From assembly GCA_004556975.1 (NCBI GenBank), contig SFFD01000056.1, forward strand, positions 1 to 8,359: a DNA stretch of 8,359 bases, written 5' to 3'. A program made the translations under genes and the position numbers. The notes under the pieces were generated by a model. It ran no database searches, was not told where the DNA came from, and saw nothing but the letters and a program-made list of their open reading frames with translations. This DNA is from Oscillospiraceae bacterium. Its GTDB lineage: Bacteria > Bacillota > Clostridia > Oscillospirales > Ruminococcaceae. Shown piece by piece: positions 6,005-8,359 of this stretch. Each line of letters starts with the position of its first letter. The stretch's first letter is position 1.

Positions 6005-7649
6005 ATCTCATTCCTTCCGTCCAGCCGGTCATCCAGCCGGAAATAAGGCTTTCTCTGTCTTCTTCCGACCAGGCGGGCTTGTTCCAATAGTCCGTCAGGC
6101 TTTTGCCGAAGGTGTCGCTGCGCCAGCCGAAGGGCAGCGAGGAAACGAGCTCCGGAATCCAGTTGCCGGAGGTGTAATAGCGGGCGACTGCGCGGGCAAG
6201 CGAATCGGAAATGACATAGCCGCCGTTTGCGCCGTTTTCTGCGGAGGCGGCGCCGGAATTTTCAGAACCCGGCGAGGAGCTTAAAATGCTGTCAAGAGTT
6301 CCGGAGGAAGCGGCGCCGCCGCTTGCGCCGTTTTCGGCGGAGGCGGTTTCATTTTCGGTGCTCAAAGAGCCGGAAGAAGCGTTTCTTTGAGCACGGCGGC
6401 CTTCCAAAGGCTCGGTATAGTTAAAGGCAACGCCGCCGAAGGCTTCGGAATATGCGGCCATGCCTTCGGCTTCGGTATAAAGCCACTTTACAAAGTCGCG
6501 TGCGGAGGAAGCGGCCGCGGCGTCCGCATTGGGATTAAAGGTAATATAATAGCGGCTTGCAATGACGATGGAGCGGTTCAGCTTTTCGGCGCTTGTGCCG
6601 GAAGCGGTAACGTCGCTTTCGGAAAGCGGCAGCTTCATAGGAAGAATATCCAGGTTTTCGCCGAAGGTTACGCTGGATTTTTTAAAATCGGAAGCGTCAA
6701 GGCTGCTTCCCGGATAGAAAAGGGCAAAACCGCCGGTAAAGGCGTCGATGGCGGCGGAATAGGTGTAATCTCCGCCGACAAAGTCCTCGCCCCTGCCGAT
6801 GGCGCCGCCGGTGCCCGCCACATGGCTTGTAAGGTCGTCAAGAGCCTGCGCGGCGGCGGCAAAGGCGCCCTTTGCGCCGGTAACGTCGTTTTCGGCGGCG
6901 GCGGAAATTTCGTTTCTTTCACCGAACTTTGCCGCAAGGGCATAGTTCATAAGATATTCATAGGCACGACTGCTTTCCGAAGTGAGAGCGAACACGCCGG
7001 AAAGCATTTGAGCACGGCCGGTTTTTGCTTCGGCAAAGGTGTATTCGTTGCCGTTTACGGTAACGGAGGCGGCAGAGGGCGCTGAAATATATGTTTCCAC
7101 GGCGGAAACAAAGCCCATAAAGTCGTTATACGAACATTCGCGAAGGTCGGAAACCAGGTCGGAAACATCCTCGACGCCGAAAAGGTCGGAAAGCATATCG
7201 CGGTCGAAGATATAGCCATAGCCCTCAAGCATAAGGGGAATGCCATAGTTCCCCGCGCCGGAATTCATCCAAAGGCCGGAGGGAACGCCCGCTTCAGAGC
7301 CGAAAAACTCGTTGCTGATTTCTCCGAAAAGACCCTTTTCGTGCCAGGAGGAAAGGTCCTCGCCAGAATCCACCACATAAATTGCGGGGTTTTCGGTTTC
7401 GGCGGCGGCCGCAAGGCCGCTTTCGTAAAATTTTACTCCGATTTTTTTACCCGTGGCGTTTTCATAGGCGCGGGCGGCGGAGGCAAGCAGGGAATCCAGC
7501 TCCTTGCTGCTGTGATATATCACAAATTCGTCGGTTGCTTCCGCGGCGGAGCTGCCCGGAGACGGGTTATTGTCCTTTTTGTTGCAGCCGCAAAGGCACA
7601 AAAGAAGCGCCAAAACGAGTGCAAGGGCAATGATTTTGTTTATTTTCAT
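6003..7649 (-). CDS. ABC transporter-type solute-binding lipoprotein (SBP family 1-like)
   Basis: The 548-residue product starts with a lipoprotein signal peptide: MKINK, a hydrophobic run (6-19), then LCGC with the lipidated cysteine at 22. A Ser/Asn-rich tether follows. The mature part fits a type 2 periplasmic-binding fold of the carbohydrate SBP class. It has an N-terminal strand FVIYHSSKELDSLL (42-55), a short YVVDSGEDLSSW segment (91-102), NYGIPLMLEGYGYIFDRDML (134-153), a domain closing at EAFGGVAFNYTEP (402-414), and a Trp-rich C-terminal helical tail (479-548) similar to the end of MalE-like proteins. It would bind a ligand, perhaps a sugar, at the outer face of the membrane and pass it to a permease. 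No permease or ATPase gene is adjacent. Residues about 422-478 form a Ser/Ala/Gly/Asn-rich insertion with an internal duplication. A ribosome site AAAGGA lies 11 nt before the ATG. I see no clear promoter. Ligand unknown. Confidence 0.8.
   Translation of the reverse strand: MKINKIIALALVLALLLCLCGCNKKDNNPSPGSSAAEATDEFVIYHSSKELDSLLASAARAYENATGKKIGVKFYESGLAAAAETENPAIYVVDSGEDLSSWHEKGLFGEISNEFFGSEAGVPSGLWMNSGAGNYGIPLMLEGYGYIFDRDMLSDLFGVEDVSDLVSDLRECSYNDFMGFVSAVETYISAPSAASVTVNGNEYTFAEAKTGRAQMLSGVFALTSESSRAYEYLMNYALAAKFGERNEISAAAENDVTGAKGAFAAAAQALDDLTSHVAGTGGAIGRGEDFVGGDYTYSAAIDAFTGGFALFYPGSSLDASDFKKSSVTFGENLDILPMKLPLSESDVTASGTSAEKLNRSIVIASRYYITFNPNADAAAASSARDFVKWLYTEAEGMAAYSEAFGGVAFNYTEPLEGRRAQRNASSGSLSTENETASAENGASGGAASSGTLDSILSSSPGSENSGAASAENGANGGYVISDSLARAVARYYTSGNWIPELVSSLPFGWRSDTFGKSLTDYWNKPAWSEEDRESLISGWMTGWTEGMR
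6219..6248 (-). repeat. In-gene 30-bp direct repeat, copy 2
   Basis: Identical at 28 of 30 positions to 6315-6344 and 96 bp (32 codons) away, so both copies are in frame. It encodes ASAENGANGG (residues 468-477) of the lipoprotein, just before the C-terminal helical tail. Confidence 0.85.
6315..6344 (-). repeat. In-gene 30-bp direct repeat, copy 1
   Basis: Partner of 6219-6248. It encodes ASAENGASGG (residues 436-445). The preceding residues also resemble each other loosely (GSLSTENET and SPGSENSGA), suggesting an older in-frame duplication in a low-complexity linker. Confidence 0.85.
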
Positions 7650-7783
7650 TGCGTTTTCATTCCTTTCGTAGTTTTGAGGTTATTTTTTGCAAAAAACTTC
7701 GGAATATCACGAGCCGGCGGGCAAATTTTTAAAATGATTTTTTACGGGTGCGCTTCGCGCAAAGGAATTTTTAATAAAAAGCC

Positions 7784-7812
7784 TTGACACGCTTTTATAT
7801 TGATGTTAAAAT
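7784..7812 (+). promoter_or_regulatory. Strong promoter of tRNA-Leu
   Basis: A consensus -35 TTGACA (7784-7789), a 17-nt spacer and TAAAAT (7807-7812), with an extended TG one base upstream of the -10 (7804-7805). Transcription would start near 7819, about 42 nt before the mature tRNA. The leader contains the perfect palindrome GGGCATATGCCC (7825-7836), followed by TGTTTTTAA. Confidence 0.88.
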
Positions 7813-7860
7813 ATTTTTTACGCGGGGCATATGCCCTGTTTTTAAGCAAAAAACGAATAT

Positions 7861-7947
7861 GCGGATGTGGCGGAATTGGCAGACGCGCTAGATTCAGGTT
7901 CTAGTGATAGCAATATCCTGTGGGTTCAAGTCCCATCATCCGCACCA
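7861..7947 (+). tRNA. tRNA-Leu(CAG)
   Basis: An 87-nt class II tRNA folds without mismatches in the key stems. Acceptor GCGGATG (7861-7867) pairs with CATCCGC (7937-7943), discriminator A is at 7944, and CCA is encoded (7945-7947). The D arm has GCG/CGC with AATTGGCAGA. The anticodon stem CTAGA/TCTAG carries loop TTCAGGT, with anticodon CAG at 7895-7897, which reads CUG. The long variable arm (GATA-GCAA-TATC) is diagnostic of Leu/Ser. The T arm has loop TTCAAGT. Position 32 is U, so the TtcA modification s2C32 is not possible on this tRNA. It has its own promoter and terminator. Its last 20 nt are duplicated 156 nt downstream. Confidence 0.97.
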
Positions 7948-7951
7948 AAAA

Positions 7952-7980
7952 AGCACCTCTCAAAGAGAGGTGCTTTTTTT
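7952..7980 (+). terminator. Rho-independent terminator immediately after tRNA-Leu
   Basis: AGCACCTCTC (7952-7961) pairs perfectly with GAGAGGTGCT (7965-7974) around loop AAA, followed by a run of T (7974-7980). The preceding A-run can extend the stem. It begins 5 nt after the CCA end. Confidence 0.95.
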
Positions 7981-8103
7981 GCATGATGCGGACTTGAACC
8001 CACGAAAGAAGGAGACCCCACAAAGCCGCAGGCTTTGTGGGGAGCGCAGCGGAACAAGCCAAAAGAGCAGCGCGCTGCGACGAAAGTCCCATCATCCGCA
8101 CCA
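7981..8103. mobile_element. Small structured element with tRNA-derived ends
   Basis: This gene-free 123-nt segment has ends that are imperfect inverted repeats of each other (7983-7995 against 8084-8095, one inserted base), and both derive from the 3' part of tRNA-Leu. The left end includes a 14-nt reverse-complement copy of the T arm (7990-8003, matching 7920-7933). The centre is a perfect 12-bp hairpin CCCCACAAAGCC/GGCTTTGTGGGG with loop GCA (8016-8042). CGCAGCG (8045-8051) can pair with CGCTGCG (8073-8079), which overlaps the palindrome GCAGCGCGCTGC (8067-8078). Reverse-strand frames across it (giving words like MMGLEPT) are spurious translations of tRNA sequence. It could be a MITE/REP-like element or the remnant of an integration; I cannot tell which. 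Confidence 0.55.
8084..8103 (+). repeat. Duplicated tRNA-Leu 3' end (att-like direct repeat)
   Basis: An exact 20-nt copy of tRNA positions 7928-7947, from within the T loop through the encoded CCA. The 5' part of the tRNA is absent, so this is not a functional gene. Direct duplication of a tRNA 3' end is the usual footprint of site-specific integration into a tRNA gene, but only 156 nt separate the two copies and no integrase is present in the window. Confidence 0.9.
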
Positions 8104-8112
8104 CGAAAAATC

Positions 8113-8145
8113 CCTCTTTTGTCTACCACGACAAGAGAGGTTTTT
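8113..8145 (+). terminator. Second terminator after the duplicated tRNA tail
   Basis: CCTCTTTTGTC (8113-8123) pairs with GACAAGAGAGG (8130-8140) with one G-T wobble and loop TACCAC, followed by TTTTT (8141-8145). It sits 9 nt after the duplicated CCA, much as the first terminator follows the real tRNA. Confidence 0.85.
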
Positions 8146-8149
8146 CTGT

Positions 8150-8178
8150 TTGATATTTCTGTGTCTTTATGGTAAAAT
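8150..8178 (+). promoter_or_regulatory. Predicted promoter of the right-edge gene
   Basis: -35 TTGATA (8150-8155), a 17-nt spacer and -10 TAAAAT (8173-8178) with an extended TG (8170-8171). The predicted start lies near 8185, followed by a GGGGAG ribosome site (8200-8205) and the ATG at 8213. Confidence 0.8.
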
Positions 8179-8212
8179 GAACGGAACAAAATGCAATTTG
8201 GGGAGAAACGAT

Positions 8213-8359
8213 ATGAAGACTATAAGCACTTTGGAAAAAATCAATCATCTGCTAACGGAACAGTTTGCGATTGACTATGGATGTACAGTTGAGGATTTTT
8301 GCAGCAAAGAAACCCTGGTCACAGAACTGCGCCCCAATGATCGGGCACGAAAGCGTGAG
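8213..8359 (+). CDS. 5' part of an unidentified gene, possibly GNAT acetyltransferase
   Basis: Forty-nine codons are open to the window edge without a stop. A good ribosome site GGGGAG (8200-8205) lies 7 nt before ATG, and a promoter precedes it, so this is very likely a real gene start. The N-terminus has a helix (STLEKINHLLTEQFAI), then DYGCTVEDF and LVTELRPNDRARKRE. I recall a similar pattern (helix, FAxDYxCT-E-, then a strand and an Arg-rich segment) at the start of some clostridial GNAT N-acetyltransferases, but the acetyl-CoA binding part is beyond the window. Family assignment is a weak inference; the gene call is firm. Confidence 0.75.
   Translation, partial: MKTISTLEKINHLLTEQFAIDYGCTVEDFCSKETLVTELRPNDRARKRE

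Noticed and set aside
6387..7085. 232-codon forward frame inside the lipoprotein gene
   Set aside because: It is a GC-rich shadow frame opposite a gene with a signal peptide and coherent fold, and has no ribosome site or recognisable domain.
7825..7840. Attenuator in the tRNA leader (palindrome GGGCATATGCCC followed by TGTTTTT)
   Set aside because: The stem is only about 4 bp with a 4-nt loop, too weak to claim termination.
7901..8189. Reverse-strand frames of 67 and 87 codons over the tRNA and its downstream element
   Set aside because: They translate tRNA, terminator and repeat sequence (MMGLEPT-type words typical of false genes over tRNAs).

Overview
The window looks like chromosomal DNA from a Gram-positive Firmicute, most likely a gut-type clostridium (Oscillospiraceae/Ruminococcaceae-like). 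This is inferred from the clostridial form of SecA with its C-terminal zinc-binding tail, strong GGAG-type ribosome binding sites, TTGAnn-N17-TAAAAT promoters, a lipoprotein with a Gram-positive style lipobox, and GC-rich intergenic DNA packed with small palindromes. No phage, plasmid, IS transposase or CRISPR array is visible.

Layout. Positions 1-161 hold two dispersed repeats. Positions 162-553 are a gene-free upstream region with a well-formed promoter (383-411) and a structured leader. A tightly coupled operon follows: secA (554-3274), trmL (3271-3810) and a ttcA-like gene (3807-4622), each pair overlapping by 4 nt. The 3' end of the ttcA-like gene runs into an array of small hairpins separated by the heptamer GTGAAAT, and a rho-independent terminator closes the operon at 4678-4703. 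Positions 4704-5351 carry no convincing gene. They are a mosaic of hairpin repeats, including second copies of both repeats seen at the left edge.

A small P-loop kinase-like ATPase gene (5423-5935, +) converges on a large solute-binding lipoprotein gene (6003-7649, -), and the two share a bidirectional terminator. To the right, a strong promoter drives tRNA-Leu(CAG) (7861-7947), followed by a terminator. Next comes a 123-nt structured segment made partly of tRNA-Leu fragments. It ends in an exact second copy of the last 20 nt of the tRNA and a second terminator. The window closes with a promoter, a ribosome binding site and the first 49 codons of an open reading frame that may be a GNAT-type acetyltransferase.

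How the genes fit together. SecA is the motor of the general secretion pathway and would export the lipoprotein encoded further along. TrmL and the TtcA-like protein are both tRNA anticodon-loop modification enzymes (positions 34 and 32 in the characterised families), so the operon links protein export with decoding enzymes. The tRNA-Leu here has U at position 32, so it is not an expected TtcA substrate. The most unusual material is the non-coding DNA: the duplicated tRNA tail, the GTGAAAT/hairpin array that supplies the stop codon of a gene, and the repeats flanking the secA operon. I found no convincing new multi-gene system.
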